Assembly (NCBI GenBank): GCA_964017045.1 | Contig: OZ024810.1 | Location: 8,859,562-8,923,561 of the forward strand | Direction of reading: 5' to 3' | Length of the DNA stretch: 64,000 nucleotides | Source: Omphiscola glabra | Lineage: Eukaryota > Mollusca > Gastropoda > Lymnaeidae | Shown here: positions 1 through 9,690 of the stretch, piece after piece | Layout: the number at the start of each line of letters is the position of its first letter | Position numbering within the stretch: position 1 is the stretch's first letter | Notes under the pieces: generated by a model | What the model saw: the letters and a program-made list of their open reading frames with translations, nothing else | The model's database searches: none | What the model was told of the DNA's origin: nothing | Position numbers and translations under genes: made by a program

Positions 1-669
1 AGAGTCACTGTAGGGCTTGTTGCCTCAGTATGCTGTGTTCCTGCGAGATGTGTTTGTGTAACAAGTGGATTGTTTAGTACACAGAAATAAATACAGAATT
101 TACATTGGACGCTGTTAGTTTGATCTCTATTGTGAGCCTGGTGTGACAGGATACAATCGTTAACATTAAGATAAGACAACGATCGAAGGCCGTAACTTTT
201 CGTGACCCTAGACAACGAAAGTAGCCCGCAACAACCTTCACACTTTAAAAAAAATTTAACTTAACTTTAATTATTTTTAAAAATAATTTCTATTTTCGTC
301 CACTTTTTGAATGATGATTTGGATATGATACTATTTCTTGGTTGCAAAGATGTAATTTTTAAGTTTGATTACAGCTTGTCTTTTCAACGACACGATACTT
401 CTTACATTAAAGTTGAACTTAATAATAATAGGATCAGAAGTGTAAGACCCAGAAATGGTGAGGTACGATGAAAAGGGGGGTGGGATTAGGATAGCCTAAA
501 TGTCAAAAAGAACAGCTGATTTAACTGCACACAGCCAGCTGGGATGAATCTCTGCACGTGACTTCTATTTTTAGAGAGGTGGAACATAGGGACACAATAA
601 TGTAATTGATGTCAAATCTTTTTAGGTCAATGTAAAATATATACCTGGCTTTTAAGTATTTAAATTTGC

Positions 670-976
670 ATTTATTTTACTCCCGTTATTTTACTCTCGT
701 TATTTTACTCCCGTTATTTTACTCCCGTTATTTTACTCCCGTTATTTTACTCCCGTTATTTTACTCCCGTTATTTTACTCTCGTTATTTTACTACCGTTA
801 TTTTACTACCGTTATTTTACTACTGTTATTTTACTCCCGTTATTTTACTCCCGTTATTTTACTCCCGTTATTTTACTCTCGTTATTTTACTACCGTTATT
901 TTACTACCGTTATGTTACTCTCATTATTTTGCTACTGCTATTTTACTCCCGCTATGTTACTCCCGTTATTTTACCC
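670..976. repeat. 14-bp minisatellite (ttattttactcccg)
   Basis: About 22 near-identical 14-bp units lie in a row, with C/T and C/A changes in the last bases. The same array sits in the duplicated flank at 7932-8097 with only about 12 units, so copy number has changed since the duplication. Open frames across it reflect lack of stops in the unit, not coding. Confidence 0.95.
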
Positions 977-2226
977 ACTCAAGTATTTAAAAAAAAATGT
1001 CGCTAGTTCTTTAGCTAACTCTAAATTATTGTGAGTTTAACAACTAAAGATTTAGCCAGATAGCTAAATCTTATTTTTATAAATAAAAGTGTGTGTACCT
1101 AAAATATGATGTTGTGTTTGTGTTCATTCAACTAGCCATCTTGACTGAAATGTTGTCACTAACTATCTTGGACAAAACATTGTCATTACCTGTAATTTAG
1201 AGAAAAACATTGTCATTACCTGTAATTTAGAGAAAAACATTGTCATTACCTGTCTTTGACAGAAACATTCATTGTCACTAGTAGTCAATAAAATATGAGC
1301 ACCCATTGTCACCAGCTACAGAAAAAACACAGATCACAACAAAACAACGTCGCCTTTTAAAAATCAGGTGACCAAAATATAAGGAAGCCCTTTGAGCACC
1401 GTGTACAGAATCCTTTAAATTTTGTGGACACTGACAACATTGCACACAATTTCCTACTAATGATCCGGTACTGCCTTTTTTAGTCTACATGATGGAAATC
1501 TCTTTTAGAACTGGTCGCCTATACAGATAAGCCAATGAGAGGTAAGGAGTAGGGGAAACCCCTAGCAACAGAGAAAACGAAGTAACACAGCACCGCATCA
1601 GTTAAGTTAAGGATCGGCAAACTACGGCCCGTGGTCCGGATCCGGCCCATGGCTTCGGTGTTTTCGGCCCTGTAGACGTTTGTTAAGTCACATTTTTATC
1701 ATCTTTTTTTTTATTTGCAAATTAATTAACAACATATCTGTCATATTAGATGATCTTCTGTGTGAAGACAGTATTTATGCCGTCGTTGTCCACCAAAGAG
1801 AAATCAAGAAGATCCAGCCTCTTGTCGTACTTCCCACAGGGAAAGTTGTTATACCTTGGTATAAGAAATATGTCATTTTTGTCCCGACAAATTTTGAAAA
1901 TTTAATTTCAACTTTAAGCCAGTCAATATTTTTTGATGAGGTGTTGCTCTACTCAATGTCCGGTGACAGCTTGCGTCAGAAGCAACATGAGCCTTATTAT
2001 TATTATTGTAAGAAGTTTTTTTATAGCGTAGTACCCAAAACTAGGGCTGGGCTCACCACGCTGTACATACAATTAAACAACCATAAGCATGAACTTTAAA
2101 ATTAACATACATTAAGTAAATAAAACAACACAAATGTTTGTTCGCCCAACCATTCCACAACTTTTTAAATATCAAGCCATGGACCGCACCCAGCAGCATC
2201 GTTTATCGGTCAGAGGGGGGAATCAG

Positions 2227-2559
2227 TCAGGATAGTAGAGTTGTGTTTTGAGTGCAGTTTTGAACGGTGATGGTTGATATATTGGAAATGTGTAGGGGAA
2301 GAGAATTCCAATGTTTGGAGGAACAGAAAGAGAAAGATTTTTTATCGTATGTTTTTGTGCGAGTCTTGGGGAAAAAAAGAATACGCGCGTCTGCGGAGGA
2401 GCGAATCTGTCGAAGGGGTGAATAGACAGAAAGAAGTTCGGTTAGATAGGAAAGGCAGGAATTCGAGAAAAAGTTATGGCAGAGAACAGAGAGTTTGTAA
2501 TCAATCCGTGCTTGTACGGGGAGCCAATGAAGTGAATGAATTCCAAAGAGTATTTTCAC
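2227..2559 (-). pseudogene. Non-LTR retrotransposon ORF2 C-terminal relic
   Basis: The minus-strand frame reads LHWLPVQARIDYKLSVLCHN, then SYLTELLSVY, RSSADARIL and KSFSFCSSKHWNSLP. These are hallmarks of the segment after the reverse transcriptase domain in CR1/L2/Jockey-like elements. Only this C-terminal part is present. A GC-rich tail at 2640-2710 ('gcgcctcgagccttcgggg') resembles one at 27075-27130 and probably belongs to a related element. It lies inside flank copy A; copy B lacks the coding part and carries a 38-bp tandem array instead. Confidence 0.8.
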
Positions 2560-3429
2560 AATGAGTGCTTTTTTGTTTGGACGACAGTTTCAATGGGGTA
2601 AAATTAAAATATAGATTGTCTCATTTCTCTTTTAATGTGGTTGACTTTGTACAGCGCCTCGAGCCTTCGGGGATGAAGCGTGATTTTTATAAAAACTTTA
2701 TTATTATTATTAATTATATCGATCTCGATGCCAGTGGGGAAAAAAAGAGAAGAAAAAGAAGAAGATGATGTTTTTGATGATCTTCCATCTGAACTTAAAA
2801 TTTAAGACATCGATTTGCAGCAGAAATAAATGTTAAAGATATCGATCTGCAATCCCGAATCAATGTTCAAAGACTTTTACAAAGGAGGAAAACTAATATA
2901 CCCTGTACTTCAACAAGTAGCTAACGGTTGGCCGATTTACTGACGACAAGCTCTTGCATTCATGTATGTCTTGCCACTTTCTATTTGTGTGAGAAGATAT
3001 TTCAAAATATATATGTTTAATATCTAGCAGAAAAGCAGATTTATGGTGAGCAATTGTAAAAAAAAATTAATTAATTAGAGTAGACATTTGAGCTTCAACT
3101 AAATAAATAATTTAAAAAAAAACACCAGTTTAATGTGTCCCACTGATTTCAAAGAATATTAACACCGCTGTTTATATGTTTATTTCATCACACAACATTT
3201 TATTGATTAATTTGATGTAACCTTATTTGATAAAAACACCAGTTTGTAACTTAATGTTATAACATGGGAGATACTCTGATCATATAGTAAACCGCCATGA
3301 GTTAGTAACGAAAAAGACGGCCCTCAGAGCCCCTCGAGATATTCTTACCGGCCCACGTCAAGAAATGTTTGAAGAAACCCTGAATTAAGTGTCAATAGTC
3401 TCAATGTCACCACAATTTGAGGGGGAAAA

Positions 3430-4440
3430 CTCATTTCTGCTCCTCGGCTTCCGATTGTTAGATCCGATTCATTCTACGATTTTCTAGGAAAATGAAACCT
3501 TGTTAAACAACATTTTAAGCATACGAACGGCGGGTTTTGAAAGTAGGCCAGGTACATCATTAGTCCTGGTATTGTAAAACGAAGGTCCTTGGTTATTAGT
3601 AAGGGGAAAACATGAAAAGTGGTTCTCAAATTAAATTCCGAACGGACTTGGGAATATTTTGAGAAAAGGAACTCACTAACGGATGCACGGCGTTTTCTTT
3701 TTTTTTTTTTTTTTGAATAGTTTGTTTTGGGTGGGGGATGTGGAATTGAGGGGGGGGGGGGCAAGTAAAAGTCATTGCTTCTGCCCTAAATATGAACATT
3801 AGGATTTAATTGAGAATGTGTCTTCATACATTGCATACAATTAGCACACACCTACAAGATTTTTAGACTTTGAACTTCCAGGCATTGGTTTGATGATGTC
3901 ATTCAGTTACTACATATTGTAAATAAGTTCAAAATTCAAAGACATTTTCTTCCTGTTACAAGAGCTCAACGCGTCATACTTTCAGAACCTCTGCCTTAAG
4001 GTTCCGACCAATGTCAACTCAATGGTGTTCACACACAGGCTTATCATACGTTTATTTGGCAGTGATTCATAACAGAGCAAGTTGAACGTCTTTACGGGTA
4101 GACCCGGGACTAGAATCTATATTAAGGTATGTTGTTGGTATACATAAATTCGAAGTGGCTATTGGTACCCGGGTACTAGAAGTGAGAGGTTGGGATTAAA
4201 AAAACCGATTTAAAATAGAATTGTTGGGTTTGTAAGACCAAATGAGGTATCAAATGAAATATAATCGAATGGACAATGCGTTTTTAATCTTAATTTTTCA
4301 GTTTTACTAAAATAAACTACCACAAATGACATCAATTAGGTTTGAATTAGGTTTGTAATGAGCATTAGCTCTGGAAGATAGTGCAAAGTTAGCTCAAAAT
4401 AAGTACTACGAAGCGAAATAGATCATATTTTTATATGGTT
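3430..4440. repeat. 5' flank block shared by G1 and G2
   Basis: 3430-4130 matches 15350-16000, including the phrase 'cttcatacattgcatacaat' and the motif 'gggacccgggacta'. 4152-4335 matches one arm of the fold-back element at 14848-15276. 4345-4430 matches 16895-16980. Order is partly shuffled between the copies. No gene is seen; a G run at 3751-3762 and a T run near 3700 are simple sequence. Confidence 0.7.
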
Positions 4441-4545
4441 CGCCGAGCCAACGAACTTGAGCGACACTGTCAGGCGAATTCTCTGGCAACCTATAGAATG
4501 AAAAAATGAGCTACGGTCGATGCTACAGCGACATAAAAATTCTGT
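4436..4545 (+). pseudogene. Fragment of a GIMAP coding exon
   Basis: The stretch starting 'cgccgagccaacgaactt' matches the helical C-terminal part of G2 (18571-18680) and G1 (6692-6790), followed by diverged matches to 'gaggcaaccggaagaatg' and 'gagctacgatc'. It covers about 35 codons, has stops in all frames, and has no G domain nearby. I read it as a relic of a GIMAP gene or a product of unequal exchange. The homologous 5' flank of G2 (about 16980) lacks it, so it is specific to this copy. It adjoins a small inverted-repeat element. Confidence 0.7.
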
Positions 4546-4553
4546 CATCTGGT

Positions 4554-4700
4554 ACACGACCGAATGGCCGATCACTTTCGGCTGAAACTTAAAATAAGTC
4601 GAAAGTTAACTTTTAATTTTCGGCTTAAACTGAAACTGCGCCGATAATGATCAAATAGGAATTTTCGGCACCGAAACCGAAGCCGAAATTCGGTTTGTGT
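4554..4700. mobile_element. Short MITE rich in 'ccgaa' motifs
   Basis: The element begins 'acacgaccgaatggccg' and ends 'gccgaaattcggtttgtgt', giving imperfect terminal inverted repeats. The interior is full of 'cggc/gccg' and 'ttcgg/ccgaa' words, a composition unlike its surroundings. Only one clear copy is in the window, so family status and exact ends are uncertain. Confidence 0.4.
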
Positions 4701-4959
4701 CTTGTTTCATGACATATCCTTCCTTACCTCCTTTTTTCATTTAGAGAAATACTGAGAGGACTGCGTTCAGGTTGAAGCAATACAAAATTATAGATATGTC
4801 TACAATTTCCTTTAGACTACATAACTCTACAACAATCTAAGACTGTTTGTCTCTCTTTTGAATTTTTGTTTGCTGCCGAATTCTTTTTGGTTTAAACGTT
4901 CTATTTCTTTTGTTGTCATTAGTCAGGTCCTCTTCTGCCCCTTGAATATTTTTTTGTTT

Positions 4960-5110
4960 TTGAAGCATACAAGTCACCACGTAGTTGGCTGGCAGACACT
5001 TAGGCAAACATCAGGAATAATGTTAGAGCTAGAGCCCTGCTGTTCAAGTATGAATATCGTATATTACAAACTACTTTCAATGATAGATTCTGTAAGATGG
5101 GTTTAGCGGC
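4960..5110. repeat. Shared 5' flank of G1, inner part
   Basis: This stretch matches 17145-17290 in the 5' flank of G2 ('tggctg.cagac..t.aggcaaacat', then 'aactactttcaatgatag'). It extends the duplicated flank to within about 900 bases of the G1 coding exon. Confidence 0.6.
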
Positions 5111-5224
5111 GAAATCAGAACAGTGTCGTGAAAGAATAGGTTGCCAACATTCAAAGACGCATTAATCATTTAAAAATGGTTTCATATATACATTATTTTC
5201 AACATTCAGCACACGTCAGATTAT

Positions 5225-5800
5225 TCAATGGGTTGGGAGCGTGTAGGATGCCTAAGTGATCTAAGGAAAGAAGTGTCCGTGGCAAAAAAAGCAACATGCT
5301 TTGTGCTGAGCAGCAACAGGGACACCTCCGGTGTTGCTAGCATGCTGGAAACACTGGGCTGGTCAACATGGGAGGACAGACGACGATTATCAAGGCTCTC
5401 CATGATGTACAAGATAAACAATGAACTCGTCCATTGATCCAGCATTAAACAGAAACTCCCCCCCCCCCCCATAGACAGCGACGAGGTCATGACAGGCAGT
5501 TTTAACCCACAAAAGCAATAACACAATACAGGAATTGCTCATTCCTGACAAAGACAATTCGGGACTGGAAAAGCTTCAAAAAGGAACAGTTGTGGCGACA
5601 ACACTTGACACATTTGCGTCTTTTGTCTCAGGCCTTCAAACCCCCAGTACATGATTCCTTCTCTGAGTAGCCCTTTCAACCAGTGAAATATCCTCTACAA
5701 TACCAGGCACAGAATCAATTCAAATCCCTCTATATACATTGAAGCCAGAATGATAAATACATTGATCGTGGGCCCTTAATATATAAGATAAGATGAAGTA
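5225..5800 (+). pseudogene. Non-LTR retrotransposon 3' end (CR1/Jockey-like)
   Basis: The frame from 5228 reads MLETLGWSTWEDRRRL then LSMMYKINNELVH and stops. A second frame further on gives a 'FLTKTIRDWK'-like piece and a leucine-rich tail. This pattern closes ORF2 in many CR1/Jockey-like elements. The following bases, including 'ttgatcgtgggcccttaata' and 'agataagatgaag', recur at 12494-12551 (+) and 7190-7260 (reverse), so they are taken as the 3' UTR tail. It sits in the presumed 5' intron of G1. Confidence 0.75.
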
Positions 5801-5983
5801 AAAGAGACACTGGCTCTATAACATTGATTAATTATTGGGAGCTCTCCATCATTCAAGAACACACCATGAGAGATTCAAACAACACATTTGTTGGTAATTT
5901 ACAGAAATATACACACACAAAGGTATTGTAAAAATAAAGTGAACAAATATGTTTTTTTATTTTGTTGTTGTAGATTGGACAAG

Positions 5984-6844
5984 ATGGAAGACACACAAAG
6001 TCTACTTTTGCTGGGGAGGGCAGGTCATGGTAAGAGTTCAACAGGAAACACCATTCTAAATAAAGCTGCATTTAAACCTCGGAGTCCGACGACTTCCAAT
6101 AGCGATGACGTCATGCAATATGACGAGGCCGTGGTGGATGGGCTTAACGTCAATGTCGTTGATGGAACAGGAGTCGGTGACACCGGCTCTGACGCCACGA
6201 AGGAGGTCACCTCGTTGATTAAAGAGATTCGGGAAACAGTGTTCAGGCGGGTGGTAAGTTTCACAGCGATTATCCTGGTACTGAAGTACGGCGTACGGTT
6301 CACCAAGCAAGAGAAGGACGCGGTGGAACTGATCAAGTCCATCTTCGGTCAGGACGTCCTGAAGAAATGGGGCGTTATCGTCATGACACATGGGGACGAT
6401 TTTGAGAACAATAATGATGAGAACGGGACTTTCGAAGACTGGTTCAAAAAACAAACAGGGGACATTCAAAATTTGTTCACAGATTGTGACAACAGATGCG
6501 TGCTATTTAACAACAGGGAAAAGGACGAGCGTAAAAAGCTAGCTCAACGCCATGATCTAATGGAAAAGGTCAAGGCCATTAAATACTATCCTTACACAAA
6601 GGACGACTTTGACAAGGAGGAGGACGAACGAAAGAGACTGATACTAAAAAGCCGACTCCCATTACTGCAACGCGAAACGGATGATATTGTTCACCGAGCC
6701 AACGAACTTGTGAGAGACATTGACAGTCGCATGAATTGGCAACCGGAAGAATGCATACACGAGCTACGAGCTTTACAGCAACGACTTCAAAATCACAGGG
6801 AGCAACTGGAGGACGGGGATCAAGGTACGGGATTAGTGAAATGA
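5984..6844 (+). CDS. GIMAP/AIG1 family GTPase G1, truncated by in-frame TGA
   Basis: The 286-residue product carries an AIG1 G domain: P-loop GRAGHGKS at 11-18, DGTG at 60-63, conserved box KYGVRFTKQEKDAV at 101-114, THGD at 135-138, and RCVLFNN at 171-177. A charged helical stretch follows (about 205-286). GIMAPs are nucleotide-dependent GTPases that form scaffolds on membranes and lipid droplets and are linked to immune-cell survival; that role is family knowledge. The ATG at 5984 was chosen because a 3' splice site (ttgttgttgtag, ending 5973) lies just before it and the P-loop starts ten residues in; the open frame upstream to 5888 crosses that site. At 6842 a TGA ends the frame. The paralogue G2 continues here without a stop (GILNSLVTQI), and the homologous tail resumes in the same frame to 7090. 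As read, the protein loses its membrane anchor. Confidence 0.9.
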   Translation: MEDTQSLLLLGRAGHGKSSTGNTILNKAAFKPRSPTTSNSDDVMQYDEAVVDGLNVNVVDGTGVGDTGSDATKEVTSLIKEIRETVFRRVVSFTAIILVLKYGVRFTKQEKDAVELIKSIFGQDVLKKWGVIVMTHGDDFENNNDENGTFEDWFKKQTGDIQNLFTDCDNRCVLFNNREKDERKKLAQRHDLMEKVKAIKYYPYTKDDFDKEEDERKRLILKSRLPLLQRETDDIVHRANELVRDIDSRMNWQPEECIHELRALQQRLQNHREQLEDGDQGTGLVK

Positions 6845-7090
6845 CTTCTAACACAGATTAGCGTGGCTGAGATGAACGCCAAGACCAAGATGAACCAGTG
6901 CGAGATGTCCATTACCGAACAGCGGCTTGAAGAACGGATCATGAAATCTAAAGAGAGGCACATCATCGTAGATCGTGGCTGTACGTCGTGTAGCACACTG
7001 TGGAACAGGCACAAGGTTGAGGTTTCACTCATGATTTTTGTTGCGGCTGTTGTTATAGTGGTGGTTTCGATCGCTGTATCATACAGTTAA
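6845..7090 (+). pseudogene. Detached C-terminal part of G1 (coil and tail anchor)
   Basis: Directly after the TGA and in the same frame, 81 codons read LLTQISVAEMNAKTKMNQCE and onward, matching G2 (LVTQIRVAEQSVQTKMNQCE). They end in a hydrophobic run (SLMIFVAAVVIVVVSIAV) followed by a short polar end and TAA at 7088. This is the tail anchor seen in the other genes. The part has no frameshift or further stop, so the nonsense change looks recent, or it is an assembly error, a polymorphism or a readthrough site. Confidence 0.85.
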
Positions 7091-7189
7091 CTCTGCATGA
7101 CTTTCTACGTGTCCATTAATAACGTTTTGATCGTACGACTCTATGTTTCTAATGCTGCAATGTACAAAATGAAATTATTCAGTGTTACA

Positions 7190-7260
7190 GAGCCAGGGTC
7201 TCTACTTCTTCATCTTCTCCTTTTTATTAAGGACCCACGATTAATGTATTGATGTCCACT
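7190..7260 (-). repeat. Non-LTR 3' tail, inverted relative to 5740-5800
   Basis: The reverse complement reads 'ttaatcgtgggtccttaat' and then 'agaagatgaagaagtag' and 'gagaccctggctctgta'. This matches the tail at 5750-5820, which ends 'gagacactggctctata'. The two copies face each other across G1. It is short and lacks coding sequence. Confidence 0.6.
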
Positions 7261-7931
7261 CAAAGTTTCATACACATTTCTTCAAGTCAGGTCCAATTTT
7301 CATTTTAATTTTTTTTTTCATTAATCACTGTTGCGTCGATATTTCCATTTTATTTTCATGGAATTATTCTCTAAATTGTACTGTAAACAAATTCAAATTT
7401 GATAATTTAATACTCTCGTACAATCGTTTGTAATATGATATTTTACCTTCACATAATTATTTTATGCCCTTGGACGTTCACACTTTTAAAAAGAAATATT
7501 TACCTTAGACTTCAATTATTTATTTTAATAATTTCTATCTTCGTCCACTGTTTGAATTATGTTTTGGATAGGATATTATTTCTGAGTGTCAAAGGCGTAA
7601 CCTGAGAGTTCGAACACTGCTTCAGTGACTTGTACCTTCAGGGATACGATACGATACGTCTGTCATTGAAGTTGAGCCTCGTAATAATAGGATACGAGAT
7701 GTAAGACCCAGAAAGGTTGAGGTAAGGTTAAAAAAGGGGTGGGGGGGATTAGGATTGCCTAAATTTAAAAAAGACCAGCTGCTTTATCAGTAAACAGTCA
7801 CGTGAGATGAATATCTGTACGTGACTTCTATTTTGAGAGAGGTGGGACATTGGGACGCACTAATGTAATTGATGTCAATTTTTTTAGGTCAATGTGAAAT
7901 ATATACCTTGCTTTTACGTATTTAAAATTTC

Positions 7932-8097
7932 ATTTATTTTACTCCCGTTATTTTACTCCCGTTATTTTACTCCCGTTATTTTACTCCCGTTATTTTACTC
8001 CCGTTATTTTACTCTCGTTTTTTTACTCCCGTTATTTTACTCCCGTTATTTTACTCCCGTTATTTTACTCGCGTTATTTTACTCCCGTTATTTTACC
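7932..8097. repeat. 14-bp minisatellite, short copy
   Basis: About 12 units of the same 14-bp repeat as 670-976 are present, with the same flanks ('ggtcaatgt.aaatatatacc' before, 'gtcgctagtt' after). Confidence 0.95.
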
Positions 8098-9084
8098 CAG
8101 TGTAGTATTTAAAAAAAATAGTCGCTAGTTGTTTCACGTGCTCTACGTTATTTGTGTAGCGCACAACTTAAGATGTAGCCAGGTAGCCTAATCTTGTTTA
8201 TGTAAATAAAATTGCTTGTATCTGAAAATATCATGTTGTGTTTGTGTTCATTCAACCAGCCAATTTGACAGAAATGTTGTCACTAACTGTCTTGGACAAA
8301 GCATTTTCATTGCCTGTCATCTAAAGAAAAACATTGTTATTACCTGTCATTAAAAAAAAAACATTGGCATTACCTGTCTTTGACAGAAACATCCATTGTC
8401 ACCAGCTACAGAAAAAGCCCATAGTGCAACATAACAACGTCTACTTTTAAAAACCAGGTGACAAAAATATAAGGAAGCTTCTTGACCCTCAGGTCCGGAA
8501 TCCTTTAAATTTTGTGGACACTGACAACGTTGCACACAATGCCCTACTGATGATCCGGTACTGCCTATTTTAGTCTACATGAGGAAAATCTCCTTTAGAA
8601 CTGGTCGCCTATACAGATAAGACAATGAGAATTAAGGAGTAGTGGAGCTCCTAGCAACAGAGAAAGCGAAGTAACGGCCCACCGCATCAGTGCAGTTAGG
8701 GGTCGGCAAACTACGGTCCGTTGTCCGGATCCGGCCAACCGCTTCGGTGTATTCGGCCCGCTAGACGTTTGTTCAGTCACATTTTTATCATCTTTTTTTC
8801 ATTTACAAATTCATTAACAGCATATCTGTCGTATGAAATGAACTTCTGTGTGAAGACAGTATTTATGCCGTTGTCCACCACAGAGAAATCAAGAAGATCC
8901 AGCTTCTTGCTGTACTTATCCCAAAAGGAAAATTGTTATACCTTGGTATAAGAAATATGTCATTTTTGTCCAGACAAATTTGTAAAATGTTAATTTCAAA
9001 ATTAAGCCTGTCAATATTTTTGAAGAGGTGTTGCTTTACTCAATGTTCGGTGACAGTTTGCGTGAGAAGCAACATGTGAGAATT

Positions 9085-9285
9085 TGTGCAAGGGATGAAA
9101 CACACCCATACCCAGGAGTATTTGTGCAAGGGGTGAAACACACCCATACCCAGGAGTATTTGTGCAAGGGATGAAACACACCCATACCCAGGAGTATTTG
9201 TGCAAGGAGTGCAACACACCCATACCCAGGAGTATTTGTGCAAGGAGTGCAACACACCCATACCCAGGAGTATTTGTGCAGGGAG
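9085..9285. repeat. 38-bp minisatellite (acacccatacccaggag)
   Basis: Five 38-bp units follow 'tatttgtgcaagg', with the word 'cacacccatacccaggag' once per unit and a g/a change in 'ggatgaaac/ggagtgcaac'. The minus-strand frames are open because the unit has no stop; length 38 shifts the frame each unit. Confidence 0.95.
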
Positions 9286-9629
9286 TGCTTTCTGATTTGG
9301 ACAGCAGGTTCAGGACAGTCATATCGATCTCGATGCCAAGGGGGAAAAACAGAAGGAAAAAAAAATGAAAGAATACATTTTGATGATCTTCCATCTGTAC
9401 TTCAGATTTAGGAGATCTCATGCAGTACAAATAAATGCTAAAGATATCGATCTGCAATCCCCAATCAATGTTCAAAGACATTTACAAAGAAGGAAAACTG
9501 AAATATCTGTACTTCAAAGAAATGGCTGGCGGCTGGCTGACGGCTGGCTGACGGCTGGCTGACATGCTCACGATATACTAGTGAATTCATGTAAGCATTG
9601 ACAGTACCTATTTGTGTGCGAAGTCATTT

Positions 9630-9690
9630 TCCACTAAAATATATATAAATATAAATAAATATATATATATATATATATATATAAATATGG
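9630..9690. repeat. AT microsatellite
   Basis: A run of 'ta' dinucleotides with 'aataa' interruptions. Nothing further is recognised from here to 10200 except continuing copy B homology. Confidence 0.8.

Larger units (their letters stand above)
240..3390. repeat. Segmental-duplication flank, copy A
   Basis: This stretch matches 7470-10270 in order and orientation: the poly-A/T start, the phrase around 'ttcgtccact', a 14-bp minisatellite, the 'attgtcattacctgt' repeats, the motif 'ggtcggcaaactacgg' (1613 and 8699), and the block ending 'gagatattcttacc'. The matching copy lies directly 3' of GIMAP gene G1, so this copy probably lies 3' of another GIMAP gene or relic left of the window. The 'ggcaaactacggcccg' tip resembles a widespread hAT terminus. 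An open frame at 1680-2099 lies inside, but it is broken in the other copy and is not called a gene. Bases 1-239 have no counterpart in copy B and I recognise nothing in them. Confidence 0.75.

Noticed and set aside
1680..2099. 139-codon frame as a gene
   Set aside because: The matching stretch in the duplicate flank (8770-9080) has frameshifts and stops, there is no known domain, and it begins inside an hAT-like repeat. A relic transposon frame remains possible.
5888..5983. 32-residue N-terminal extension of G1
   Set aside because: It starts at a TTG and crosses a good splice acceptor; the other genes also start right after their acceptors. Similar extensions of G2, G3 and G6 were rejected for the same reason.
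6842..6844. TGA in G1 as a selenocysteine codon
   Set aside because: Paralogues have no cysteine or catalytic residue here, and I saw no convincing SECIS element downstream. A nonsense change or readthrough is simpler.
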